DNA of 64,000 nt, from positions 248,001 through 312,000 of the forward strand of contig LJUJ01000001.1 in assembly GCA_001303785.1 (NCBI GenBank). The letters are read 5' to 3'. The stretch's first letter is position 1. Each line of letters begins with the position of its first letter. This DNA comes from Caldifarciminota bacterium SM23_42. GTDB taxonomy: Bacteria; Hydrothermota; Tepidihabitantia; SM23-42. The notes below the pieces were generated by a model that was not told the DNA's origin, made no database searches, and saw only the letters and a program-made list of their open reading frames with translations. This document shows, one piece after another, positions 1 to 7,850 of the stretch. The position numbers and the translations under genes are program-made.

Positions 1-1634
1 ACAACATTCTGCTGTTCAGCACGGTCTACGATTGCTTCTGCAATTGGGTGTAGTGACTTTTTCTCGAGACTCGCTGCGGCCTGTAGTAAATCATCCTCGG
101 TGATGCCAACCGTCACCAGGTCTGTTACCGCAGGGCGTCCCTTGGTCAGGGTTCCTGTTTTATCGAAAACGACCGTTGTCAATTTTTCGGATAGTTCTAG
201 TGCCTCGCCATTCTTGATTAGGATACCCAACTCGGCTCCTCGGCCAATGCCTACTGTTACGGCAGTGGGCGTGGCAAGTCCTAGCGCACAAGGGCAGGCA
301 ATGACGAGTACCGAAATTAGTCTAGTAAGTGCAAAGAGCAGGGTATTGCTTAAGACTAAATACCAGACGAGAAAAGTAACGAATGCTATGGTGAGTACTA
401 CAGGGATGAAATAGCTGACGACACGATCTGCGATTCTCTGAACCGGCGGCTTCGAACCTTGCGCGGTTTCGACTAAACGGATGATTTGGGCGAGCGCAGT
501 ATCTTTACCTATTTTTGTAGCTCGAATCGTTAAAACGCCATTCTTGTTTATTGTTCCGCCGACAACGTTGCTCCTTGTTTTTTTCTCTGCGGGTATGGGT
601 TCACCGGTTATCATCGATTCGTCAACGAAACTCGCGCCCGCAATGACGACTCCATCGACGGGAATCCTTTCTCCTGGTTTTACCAACACGATGTCCTCAA
701 CCCGCACGTCCTCTATGGGCAGTGTTTTCTCTTCGCTGTCATGCATGATTGTCGCAGTTTTTGGCTGAAGCCCCATCAGTTTCTTAATTGCCTCTGACGT
801 TTTTCCTTTTGCACGCGCTTCCAGATATCTGCCAAAGGTTAGGAAAGAAGCGAGCATGAGTGCTGCTTCAAAAAAAAGGAAATCCTTGGTCAATACGATT
901 TCGAACGTCCCGAGAAGGCTGGATATGTATGCTACGCCGATGCCCATCGAGTACATAACGTCCATGTTGAGGTTTTTATTCCTCAAAGCCCAGTATGCTG
1001 CCATGAAGATGGGGTGACTAACATAGACGAATGCCGGCGTGGATGTGATAAGCATGAAGTAGGCATTTGGGAAGGGTAACTTGACGTTCAGATACATCAT
1101 AAGCATCAAAGGGATACTGACCGCGAAACCCACTACAAATCGGGTGCGTTTTTGCCTCAAGTCCATTTCGCGTGCCGCCTTTTCGAGTTCTTCAGTTTCT
1201 TCACCTTCGAGGCCGAGATACTGATACCCAGTTTCTTCGATCGCTCGTTTCATTTCAGGGATACTCAGTATACTGGGATTGTATGTAACATATGCCTTCT
1301 CAGTACCAAGATTCACTTTGACATCGATTGAACCTTCCTTGCTTCGAAGGGCATTCTCGATTGTGGCAACACATGTCGCACATGTCATGCCGCCAACTTT
1401 TAGGACGGCGCGCTCGTTCACTACGCCGTATCCAGCTTCCGTGATGGCTTGCTGAAGGTCTTTGACCTCGATTTTGCGGTCGTCGTATTCGACCGCTGCC
1501 GTTTCATTGGCGGGGTTCACCCTGACACTGACAACCCCATCCATTTTCGCCAACGCCCGCTCAATAGTCTGCACACACATGGCGCATGTCATACCCGAGA
1601 CTCTGAGGCTTGCTTGTTTCATGTGTGCGTTCAC
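1..1634 (-). CDS. copA: Copper-type P1B ATPase (CopA-like), N-terminal part, cut by window edge
   Basis: Membrane pump that exports Cu(I) using ATP. Reading the minus strand gives two N-terminal heavy-metal-associated domains (GMTCAMC and GMTCATC, within roughly residues 5-145), then transmembrane segments, the TGEP actuator motif, the ACPCALGLATP ion-binding helix, the DKTGT phosphorylation site and a SLHP version of the SEHP motif. The frame runs off the left edge in the nucleotide-binding domain. I prefer the GTG at 1634 because AGGA sits 6 nt upstream; the ATG at 1622 is in frame but has no ribosome site. It is the last visible gene of the rubrerythrin-tusA-dsrE-iscS-iscU run. CopA identity is from CPC and HMA motifs; other soft-metal substrates cannot be excluded. 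Confidence 0.93.
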   Translation of the reverse strand, partial: MNAHMKQASLRVSGMTCAMCVQTIERALAKMDGVVSVRVNPANETAAVEYDDRKIEVKDLQQAITEAGYGVVNERAVLKVGGMTCATCVATIENALRSKEGSIDVKVNLGTEKAYVTYNPSILSIPEMKRAIEETGYQYLGLEGEETEELEKAAREMDLRQKRTRFVVGFAVSIPLMLMMYLNVKLPFPNAYFMLITSTPAFVYVSHPIFMAAYWALRNKNLNMDVMYSMGIGVAYISSLLGTFEIVLTKDFLFFEAALMLASFLTFGRYLEARAKGKTSEAIKKLMGLQPKTATIMHDSEEKTLPIEDVRVEDIVLVKPGERIPVDGVVIAGASFVDESMITGEPIPAEKKTRSNVVGGTINKNGVLTIRATKIGKDTALAQIIRLVETAQGSKPPVQRIADRVVSYFIPVVLTIAFVTFLVWYLVLSNTLLFALTRLISVLVIACPCALGLATPTAVTVGIGRGAELGILIKNGEALELSEKLTTVVFDKTGTLTKGRPAVTDLVTVGITEDDLLQAAASLEKKSLHPIAEAIVDRAEQQNV

Positions 1635-1660
1635 TCTAAATCCTAGATTGTATGTACTAT

Positions 1661-2434
1661 TTAGTCCTTCAATATGACTATGTTGTCGATAAATAATTCG
1701 TATTCTTCATCTTCGTTGAGGTCGTGGATAAGCACCTTTTCCACTGTTTTCAATCCCCTTATCTCCAGAAGTTCTGATTCGTATAGTATTTTGACATTCG
1801 ATGCAGATAGCCTTTCCGACAACTCTCCTGCAGCCATTTTCTTTTCCTGGGTGACAAAAACAACCCGCGGCGTCTGTTTGGTCAATTCGAGCGCGACCTC
1901 CATGGAGCGGTCGCCACGGTCGATTACCATTGTCCTTTTGTCCTTGAACACGGAAAAATCAGTTACCTCGGTGTATACGCCTTGGTCCATGAATTCATGT
2001 ATTCCAGCGATTCCTTTCTTCTCAGCGACGTCACGTCCTTTCTTCGGTTCAGGCTTTTGCTTGGTTCGGTAATGCTCGATGGCATTTTTCAGGGCATCGG
2101 CCGCTAAGTTTGAACAGTGCATCTTGATGGGGGGCAGTCCGTCCAATTCATCAGCAACATCCTTGCGTGTTATTCTTAGTGCCTCATCGACCGTTTTACC
2201 TTTTGCCAACTCAGTTATCATGCTTGCAGTGGCAATCGCAGAACCACAGCCAAAGGTCTTGAATTTAATATCTTCAATCTTGCCATCCTTGATTTTAACA
2301 TAGAATTCCATTAGATCACCACAGACTGGATTACCGACTCTACCCACAGCCACGTCGTCGCCTTCGAGGGTACCTACATTACGGGGATTCTTAAAATGAT
2401 CTAAGACCTTGTCGCTATACTGAGTCGATTTCAT
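1661..2434 (-). CDS. iscU: IscU/NifU-type Fe-S scaffold fused to a degenerate thioredoxin-reductase-like NADPH domain
   Basis: Scaffold on which Fe-S clusters are built. Residues 1-125 are a full IscU domain with all three ligand cysteines and the conserved Asp (GNPVCGD, Cys38/Asp40; FGCGSA, Cys63; KMHCSN, Cys107). After a charged linker, residues 150-257 resemble the NADPH-binding half of thioredoxin reductase, ending ELFIDNIVILKD where TrxR has a VDGVFIFIG-like strand. The dinucleotide motif is degenerate: GGGDSA of TrxR reads DRGDRS (172-177), and the HRRD-type phosphate-binding stretch reads TQEKK. No FAD domain or CxxC is present. A strong GGAGG lies 6 nt before the ATG, and the gene follows iscS by 1 nt. 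The N-terminal assignment is firm; the C-terminal homology is by eye. Confidence 0.88.
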   Translation of the reverse strand: MKSTQYSDKVLDHFKNPRNVGTLEGDDVAVGRVGNPVCGDLMEFYVKIKDGKIEDIKFKTFGCGSAIATASMITELAKGKTVDEALRITRKDVADELDGLPPIKMHCSNLAADALKNAIEHYRTKQKPEPKKGRDVAEKKGIAGIHEFMDQGVYTEVTDFSVFKDKRTMVIDRGDRSMEVALELTKQTPRVVFVTQEKKMAAGELSERLSASNVKILYESELLEIRGLKTVEKVLIHDLNEDEEYELFIDNIVILKD

Positions 2435-2435
2435 A

Positions 2436-3599
2436 TCATGCCTCCTCTTTGTATAATGGTGATAATTTTCTCAGACGTTCAACTATGCCAGGTAGTACTT
2501 CCATGACTCCGTCGACATCCTTCTCCTTATTGTATCGACCAAAGGTGATCTCTAAAGAACCGTGGGCTTCTTCATGTAATAATCCGAGTGCAATCAGTGT
2601 ATGCGATGGTTCAAGCGTTTTGGAACTGCATGCTGATCCCGTAGACACTGAGATACCCTTATCCTTGAATGAGAGTAACAGCGATTCACCCTCGATACCA
2701 TCGAATCGGAAATGAGCATTACTAGGTAGCCTCTCGGTCGGATGCCCGTTCAAGTAGCATCTGGGTATTGTTTTCAAGACATTTTCGATTAGTTTGTCAC
2801 GGTATTTCTGGAAGCGCTTCGTTTCTCCGGGCATCTCCTCTTGCATGATCTCGACAGCCCTTTTCATGCCGACGATACTAGGAACGTTCTCCGTGCCTGA
2901 TCGGAGGCCGCGTTCCTGGCCTCCTCCTATCACGAGGGGGTTGATGCGTATGCCTTCCTTGACGTATAGCACACCGGCGCCCTTTGGACCGTATATGTCA
3001 TTGGAGGAGATTGTCAAAAGGTCAATATTATCTCTTTGCACGTCGATCGGTATCAGCCCCTCGGCGGCGACTGCATCGGAATGGAAGACGATACCCTTAT
3101 CTCTGCAGAATTTGCCTATCTCCGAGATGGATTGTGTGGTGCCGATCTCGTTGTTCGCATATCCTACCGACACAAGGATTGTCTTATCGTTCACCCGGTC
3201 GGCAATTCTCTGTATTGCCACGCGACCATACTGATCGACTGGAATCTTGGATACGCTGAAGCCGTTCTTTTCCAGATACTTTGCTATGTTATGGATGGAA
3301 ATGTGTTCCGTTTCAGATATAACGATGCGATTTCCCTTATTCTTATTTCTGAATGCATAGCCGATCAAACCCAGGTTACTGGATTCAGTTGCGCCAGATG
3401 TGAACAATATTTCTTCTTGGTCGGCATTAATGAAGCCAGCGATTGCCGCCCGTGACTCTTCGAGTGTCTTGGTGGCGACATCGCCTACTGCGTGTAGGGA
3501 AGAGGGGTTGCCGAATTTGTCATGAAAATAAGGCAGCATGGCTTCGACGACTCTCGGGTCAACCGGCTTGGAAGACTGGTAGTCTAAGTAGATGTTCAT
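2436..3599 (-). CDS. iscS: IscS/NifS-family protein lacking the PLP-binding lysine
   Basis: Fold-type I cysteine desulfurase homologue of normal length (387 aa). It keeps TEH (His99), ANNEIG (Asn150), the SDA aspartate (Asp175) and the mobile catalytic cysteine in STGSACSSKT (Cys324). The PLP-lysine motif, normally S-x-H-K-x-x-G-P-K-G, reads SSNDIYGPKG, so His-Lys is replaced by Asn200-Asp201. I re-read this codon by codon in the nucleotides (AAT GAC). The Gln that contacts PLP is also gone (DAVAA). A normal desulfurase reaction is therefore unlikely. I recall that an Archaeoglobus fulgidus IscS has the same Lys-to-Asp replacement and still complexes IscU. It is encoded directly before iscU. 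Function here is probably cluster assembly or sulfur transfer rather than cysteine desulfuration. Confidence 0.92.
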   Translation of the reverse strand: MNIYLDYQSSKPVDPRVVEAMLPYFHDKFGNPSSLHAVGDVATKTLEESRAAIAGFINADQEEILFTSGATESSNLGLIGYAFRNKNKGNRIVISETEHISIHNIAKYLEKNGFSVSKIPVDQYGRVAIQRIADRVNDKTILVSVGYANNEIGTTQSISEIGKFCRDKGIVFHSDAVAAEGLIPIDVQRDNIDLLTISSNDIYGPKGAGVLYVKEGIRINPLVIGGGQERGLRSGTENVPSIVGMKRAVEIMQEEMPGETKRFQKYRDKLIENVLKTIPRCYLNGHPTERLPSNAHFRFDGIEGESLLLSFKDKGISVSTGSACSSKTLEPSHTLIALGLLHEEAHGSLEITFGRYNKEKDVDGVMEVLPGIVERLRKLSPLYKEEA

Positions 3600-3614
3600 T
3601 CCAATTAGCCTTGT

Positions 3615-3977
3615 TCAGAACCACATTGTGGCTGAAGCTTCCAACGCGAGGTCATTCAATGTCCCGGCGCCAACGATCTTGAGGCCGGGTATCAGTTCGA
3701 CTTTATTCCATCCGAGCATCTGCTTGGATGCCTCGCAAACGTATATCTCAATACCCATATCAAGCGTTTTCTTGATCATGTCAGCGAAACTGGGGAAATC
3801 ACCGATCTTGATCTTCTCGGCCTGCTCGGGCTTTAAGACCCGCAGTGCTTGTCCCAGGTAATATACCTTTGCCTCAATGTCCATCGCCTTGGCCGTTTGG
3901 GCTAAGACTAGCGGCGAGTATTGTCTTTCTGGACTGTCGCTAGTCTGGACATACAATATTGAGTTATTAGCTTTCAA
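3615..3977 (-). CDS. DsrE-family sulfur-relay protein
   Basis: Small (120 aa) cytoplasmic protein of the DsrE/TusD-like fold, with an N-terminal LYVQTSD strand and a single cysteine in IEIYVCEASKQMLG, near the position of the persulfide-carrying cysteine of DsrE proteins. The start is TTG at 3977, chosen because AGGAGG lies 5 nt upstream. It sits between tusA and iscS, 9 nt after tusA, which suggests it passes sulfane sulfur between TusA and the IscS/IscU pair; that is inference. Family assignment is good; its partner is not proven. Confidence 0.8.
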   Translation of the reverse strand: MKANNSILYVQTSDSPERQYSPLVLAQTAKAMDIEAKVYYLGQALRVLKPEQAEKIKIGDFPSFADMIKKTLDMGIEIYVCEASKQMLGWNKVELIPGLKIVGAGTLNDLALEASATMWF

Positions 3978-3986
3978 AAACTCCTC

Positions 3987-4229
3987 CTATTTGGTCTTTC
4001 TTATTAGAAAGCGTAGCGTATCGCCTTCCTTTTCTATGCATACAATTTCATGCCCTGTGCGTTTTGCAAACCTTTTCAAATCTTCCTCGGCAGCTGGATC
4101 ATCGGCAAGCACCTCGAGGATTTCACCCACTTGTAGTGAATCAATGTTCTCACGGGTCTGGAATAATGGTTGAGGGCAATACAGACCAATACAATCCAGA
4201 GTCTTCTTAGGCCTCACGTCGTTTTCCAT
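3987..4229 (-). CDS. tusA: TusA/SirA-family sulfur carrier
   Basis: 80-residue protein with the CPxP signature (GLYCPQPLFQT) whose cysteine carries a persulfide in TusA. The rest follows the family: LQVGEILEVLADDPAAEEDLKRF, then a HEIVCIEKEG strand. GGAG lies 6 nt upstream of the ATG. It is followed 9 nt later by the DsrE-like gene and then by iscS and iscU, so it probably feeds sulfur into Fe-S cluster assembly or polysulfide handling rather than tRNA thiolation alone. Confidence 0.88.
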   Translation of the reverse strand: MENDVRPKKTLDCIGLYCPQPLFQTRENIDSLQVGEILEVLADDPAAEEDLKRFAKRTGHEIVCIEKEGDTLRFLIRKTK

Positions 4230-4252
4230 ATTCTACTCCACAGATCACAGGG

Positions 4253-4759
4253 TCAGAAGAGGGGGCTAAATCTTTGTTCGGCCCAGTACTCTTCCTTTAT
4301 TAGATTCAGCTGTTTTGTTAGCGCTTCAAGATGGCCCTCTTCCCATTTCTGTAATTGACTATACAGCTTGACCGCTGCGGGATCATCGCTCTCTTCTTTC
4401 ATCCTTCGATAGAAATCGATGGAGTTTGATTCCAGCAGGGTTCCGATACTGAGCGCTGTCATCTCGAAGTGTTTGCCCTTGACTCGTTCCTTTAATTCAA
4501 GCGAGTATATGGGACTCTCGCCTTCCAGGGCCGAGGCTTCACCGACGTCTATGATTTCCCACTCATTCTTCTTGGTCAACGAGGCGTACTGTTTCTGTAG
4601 CGTCTCGAAGTGCTTGTATTCATCTGTAGCAAGCATTTCGAATACTTTCTTACCCTTTGGGTCCGTGGTTTTTTCAGCGGCTAGCCTGTAGAATTCAATG
4701 CCATTCAACTCCGCTTGAAGCGCTGTCTCCAGCCCTTTAATCGCTTCAGATTGTTTCAT
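4253..4759 (-). CDS. Ferritin-like/rubrerythrin-type di-iron protein
   Basis: 168-residue four-helix di-iron protein. Two ExxH-containing helices are visible (LNGIEFYRLAAE, TDEYKHFETLQ, SNSIDFYRRM, WEEGHLEALTK), the pattern of the erythrin domain of rubrerythrin. No rubredoxin-like CxxC domain is attached. I start at the ATG at 4759, which has AAGGAG 7 nt upstream; an in-frame ATG 39 nt earlier has none. It leads the sulfur operon (tusA follows 23 nt downstream). Likely role is peroxide reduction or iron handling in an anaerobe; physiological partner is unknown. Confidence 0.82.
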   Translation of the reverse strand: MKQSEAIKGLETALQAELNGIEFYRLAAEKTTDPKGKKVFEMLATDEYKHFETLQKQYASLTKKNEWEIIDVGEASALEGESPIYSLELKERVKGKHFEMTALSIGTLLESNSIDFYRRMKEESDDPAAVKLYSQLQKWEEGHLEALTKQLNLIKEEYWAEQRFSPLF

Positions 4760-4804
4760 TGTGACTCTCCTTGTTTTATCCCTCATAACTTTAGACACGA
4801 CAAC

Positions 4805-4832
4805 ACAGTAAAGATTTATTATGAAATTCCAA
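4805..4832 (-). promoter_or_regulatory. Candidate promoter of the rubrerythrin-sulfur operon
   Basis: On the minus strand TTGGAA, 16 bp, TACTGT precede the rubrerythrin-like start by about 45 nt. The hexamers are weak but the 16-bp spacing matches the other promoters in this window. Confidence 0.35.
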
Positions 4833-4862
4833 GGGATATCTCTTCACTAATCATTCAAAGGA

Positions 4863-5510
4863 TCAACATTGGAGCAGCTTCGATATTTCCCTCATACGCG
4901 CGGTGGCACGTTTCAAATGGATTCGAGTGGTATCAACACGTGCTAATATTTGCGAGAATGAAGCAAGCTCTTTGGATATAGATAACGCATGTCTTTTCCT
5001 GACATTGCTATTCAGTGGTTTTTCACCTTGAAGTTTTTGGTTTCCTTCCATATATCCTTCGGGATAGTACCAGTCTTTGAACCAGGTAAATCCCAGTTTA
5101 AACATCTTGTGACCTAACCTACTGATCACGACCGGCATGCCTGTTTCCAGCTGGGCTTTTGTTTCGCCGTCATTGTAGTATTCCACGAACATCTTTGCTC
5201 CAGCTGCAAGACTGTCCGCAAAAAGCTTGAGAATACTCTCTTCGAATGGAGAATCGAAGTAACTGGTTGTCCTGCCACCCAATCTTATCCGTTCGTTGAT
5301 TTCATATAACTCGACCCATGGCGAGTATTCTGGAGGTCTTCCGTGAAAGACTTTTGCATAGAGCAAATGAGCCTCGGCGCCATTATTGCGAACGTGGATT
5401 TCGAAATCTTGTTCTTCACGAAATCGCCCTTTGAAGGTCTTGTAGATATATATCGTGTGTCTATCCACATGAATACCTGTTTTGAGGGATTCAACTGCTT
5501 TCTCGAGCAT
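4863..5510 (-). CDS. Conserved hypothetical protein, possibly DUF1122
   Basis: 215-residue soluble protein with no signal peptide or membrane helix. It has a mixed alpha/beta look, with an aromatic-rich C-terminal half (GFTWFKDWYYPEGYMEGNQK). The segment LGGRTTSYFDSPFEESILKLF recalls DUF1122, a family known mainly from archaea, but I cannot confirm this by eye. It lies 18 nt after the AEC transporter and upstream of the rubrerythrin-tusA operon. No ribosome site is obvious before the ATG. Function unknown. Confidence 0.7.
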   Translation of the reverse strand: MLEKAVESLKTGIHVDRHTIYIYKTFKGRFREEQDFEIHVRNNGAEAHLLYAKVFHGRPPEYSPWVELYEINERIRLGGRTTSYFDSPFEESILKLFADSLAAGAKMFVEYYNDGETKAQLETGMPVVISRLGHKMFKLGFTWFKDWYYPEGYMEGNQKLQGEKPLNSNVRKRHALSISKELASFSQILARVDTTRIHLKRATARMREISKLLQC

Positions 5511-5528
5511 GCCGTCACAACTGGGATG

Positions 5529-6461
5529 CTAGCCGTAGCCCAAAATCAGCAGCCACAAATTTAAGTATATCCCTGCCGTCATCGATGTCACCAATATCAA
5601 GGAAGCGAATGTTTCTTTACTGAAGTCATATCGCTCACTCAGTACAATCATTGAGAGGGCCACCGGCATGGCGTGCATGAGGACGATTATCGACCGGTGC
5701 GGTTCTGGCAGCTTGAAAAATCCAACCGTGAAGAATGCGATAGCTGGCAAGAATACCGTTTTCAATGCGCTTAGACGTAATGCATAGAAGACTCGTTTGT
5801 ATTCTCGGCCATAAAGAAAGACCCCGAGCAGGAAAATAGCCACGGTTGCCGTCGTGCTGCCGAGCATGTGTATTGGGGTAAGTATTAATTGGGGAATTTC
5901 GATTCCCAATAAAGCAATAGCCAGTCCCAGAAATATCGAGATGATGAGTGGGTTCTTTGCAAGTTTCTTTAAAACCACCCTCAATCCAGACCAGATTGCT
6001 GTGTTTTTTAGCTTGTAGTATTCGAGGAGCGTGATCGATATGGTCACACTGACGACCGCAATTGATACGAGCGACAGGATGGCCAGTTTCTCTGCTTCAC
6101 GTGTAGGAAAAGCAAATATCACAAATGGTATGCCGAAAAATCCCCAACTACCGAAAATCGTACTAAGTATGAGCAGGTATTTTGTTTTCTTGGAAAGCGA
6201 GAGTATTCGTGCTATTATAATATAGAAAACCAGAGCGATGACTACCGGCGTGACGCCCGCGGCCATAAACCTTAATGTTTCGGCATCAAAGTTGGTCTCG
6301 GCGATATTAGCTAGGAGTAGTGCGGGCAGGGCGAAAAAATACACGTACGCGCTTAATACCCGCTCATCGCCTTTCTTGAGTATACCCAACCTGCGTGAAC
6401 CGAACCCCACCCCGATCAGGAGTAGGATGGGTATGATTGTTCTGAGGGCGGTGATTTGCAT
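5529..6461 (-). CDS. AEC-family (auxin efflux carrier) transporter
   Basis: 310-residue polytopic membrane protein with about ten hydrophobic segments in two five-helix halves, as in AEC permeases. The first helix region ends GVGFGSRRLGILKKGDERVLSAYVYFFALPALLLANIA, with the P-A-L-L stretch typical of the family. Members export organic acids or amino-acid derivatives; the substrate here cannot be read from sequence. It is on the same strand as its neighbours, with a roughly 57-nt gap to the ferritin-like gene upstream. No clear Shine-Dalgarno is seen. Confidence 0.82.
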   Translation of the reverse strand: MQITALRTIIPILLLIGVGFGSRRLGILKKGDERVLSAYVYFFALPALLLANIAETNFDAETLRFMAAGVTPVVIALVFYIIIARILSLSKKTKYLLILSTIFGSWGFFGIPFVIFAFPTREAEKLAILSLVSIAVVSVTISITLLEYYKLKNTAIWSGLRVVLKKLAKNPLIISIFLGLAIALLGIEIPQLILTPIHMLGSTTATVAIFLLGVFLYGREYKRVFYALRLSALKTVFLPAIAFFTVGFFKLPEPHRSIIVLMHAMPVALSMIVLSERYDFSKETFASLILVTSMTAGIYLNLWLLILGYG

Positions 6462-6518
6462 GAATCTTTTCGACGTTTCTTCTTGGCCGAAGTGTCTACC
6501 TAAACTATAAGCGGGTAA

Positions 6519-7046
6519 TTAATATTTCCCGTCCATTCTGAATTCTGCAATATCAAACCAGTAGCCGGAATTAGAGACGTAATCGTACTGCGCTTGCAGC
6601 AAATCGTAATGGGACTTCTCCTCGTTTGTTATTCTATTGAATATTTCGCGCGCCTTGGTGTCAGTAGTGCGCTTAGCTGCATCGTCAAAAAAATCGATCG
6701 CCTTCCGCTCCAATTCCATACCTATACTGATCGCTTCTAGCTCACTCGAACGCCCAGCCTTGGCAGCACTTTCGACTCTCTTTGTCAGCGCTGCAATAAT
6801 GGGTGATTCATCTCTTGATTCACCGGTGTCGACTTGCTTCTTCCAATCTTCTCCGACAGCTTTGGTGAACATATCACTAAAGACCTTGAGGTGTTGAGCT
6901 TCATCATTTGCGAGTTTCCGGAACATCTTTTTGCCGAGTTCATTGCGTGTGGCTTCAGCAACGTGTTCAAAGAAAGCCTTTCCGTTCAACTCCAATTCTA
7001 TTGATTCCTTGATTACCTCGATTATTTCGTTTGTTATTTCTGCCAT
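6519..7046 (-). CDS. Ferritin-like/rubrerythrin-type di-iron protein
   Basis: 175 residues with the erythrin pattern: ELNGKAFFEHVAE, DEAQHLKVFS, ELERKAIDFFDDA, NEEKSHYDLLQ. These supply two ExxH motifs and paired helix glutamates for a di-iron site. It resembles the product at 4253-4759, including the GYWFDIAEF tail, so the two are probably paralogues. AGAGG precedes the ATG by 6 nt. No rubredoxin domain is attached; rubredoxin and a desulforedoxin-like protein are encoded nearby and could donate electrons. Confidence 0.83.
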   Translation of the reverse strand: MAEITNEIIEVIKESIELELNGKAFFEHVAEATRNELGKKMFRKLANDEAQHLKVFSDMFTKAVGEDWKKQVDTGESRDESPIIAALTKRVESAAKAGRSSELEAISIGMELERKAIDFFDDAAKRTTDTKAREIFNRITNEEKSHYDLLQAQYDYVSNSGYWFDIAEFRMDGKY

Positions 7047-7094
7047 TATTACCTCTTTTGAATAAAATGAATGATGGAAGATGTTAGGCCAAGA

Positions 7095-7117
7095 AGAGGG
7101 AAGGTTACCTTCCCTCT
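7095..7117 (-). terminator. 10-bp hairpin between two ferritin-like genes
   Basis: AGAGGGAAGG, loop of 3, CCTTCCCTCT. It lies about 90 nt after the stop of the gene ending at 7204 and about 50 nt before the start at 7046. There is no strong U-run, so termination or attenuation are both possible. Confidence 0.5.
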
Positions 7118-7203
7118 CATGATTCTTCCATGGTGTTGAGAAACCTCAATCCTGGGAGCATTTCTGGTTCATTAATCTTATGGCCTGAATTTATTCTAAT
7201 GTA

Positions 7204-7623
7204 CTAACTTTCTTCCAGCAAACCGGAAAACGTGTCGTGGTGCTCTTCTTCGTCAGCTAGTATCTTCTGGAACATTCTCTTGGTTACTTCATCGCCCTCT
7301 TTCTTTGCCATGTCAATGATTTGCTTGTACATCTTTATGGCGCCTTCCTCGTCACTCTTGTCGTGCTCTATCATTTCCTTCAGACTTCCGCCGACAAATA
7401 TCGGTTCGGGTTTAGTCGTCGGAGTGCCACCGAGGTAGGTTAGACGTTCGGCGATGTCCTCAGCATGCTTCATTTCGGTTATAGCGATGCTCTTCAGTTC
7501 GTCTTTAACCGCAAAAGCCTTTACGCCTTTCCACATGACGTGCTGCCACATATACTGCACAACGACCTGCAGCTCCCTCGCAATTGCTTTGTTCAACATA
7601 TCTAGCATTTCTTTCGATGCCAT
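7204..7623 (-). CDS. Bacterioferritin-like/ferritin-fold protein
   Basis: 139-residue four-helix protein. Di-iron ligands are visible as ARELQVVVQYMWQHVMW, ITEMKHAEDIAER and ADEEEHHDTFSG, the bacterioferritin/Dps-like arrangement, and the LTYLGGTPTTKP loop is typical of bacterioferritin-type proteins. AGGAGG lies 8 nt before the ATG. The small desulforedoxin-like gene lies 18 nt upstream with an almost identical ribosome-binding site, and another ferritin-like gene precedes that, so the three form one operon for iron or peroxide handling. Confidence 0.84.
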   Translation of the reverse strand: MASKEMLDMLNKAIARELQVVVQYMWQHVMWKGVKAFAVKDELKSIAITEMKHAEDIAERLTYLGGTPTTKPEPIFVGGSLKEMIEHDKSDEEGAIKMYKQIIDMAKKEGDEVTKRMFQKILADEEEHHDTFSGLLEES

Positions 7624-7641
7624 TTTTGCCTCCTCTTGTTT

Positions 7642-7803
7642 CTATTTTGTTTTTCTTTTTTTCTTCATTGGTTTTTCACAACAGACTATGTCACACATAT
7701 CGACACAGCCACATACTTCATCGACTTTCACAACTAGGCCACAAACAGCGCATTTGTATTTATCTCCTTTTCTTATCTTCGTTTTCTTTTTGGTTCTTGG
7801 CAT
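7642..7803 (-). CDS. Desulforedoxin/rubredoxin-like small metal protein
   Basis: 53 residues, too short for most automatic calls. It has a basic N-terminus (MPRTKKKTKIRKG) and then KYKCAVCGLVV, a central CGC, and a MCDIVCCEKPM end. The pairing of an N-terminal CxxC with a C-terminal CC followed by x-x-P-M matches desulforedoxin-type iron sites, but three further cysteines (CGC and MC) are extra. AGGAGG lies 8 nt before the ATG. It sits between two ferritin-like genes, so an electron-donor role to them is likely but inferred. Confidence 0.82.
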   Translation of the reverse strand: MPRTKKKTKIRKGDKYKCAVCGLVVKVDEVCGCVDMCDIVCCEKPMKKKRKTK

Positions 7804-7850
7804 TTTTGCCTCCTAATTGCTGTGTTGCGTAAAGATACCCGCTCGAACCC

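Noticed and set aside
1674-3861. Several plus-strand open frames of 70-150 codons
   Set aside because: They are antisense to iscU, iscS and the DsrE-like gene, whose motifs and ribosome sites are clear.
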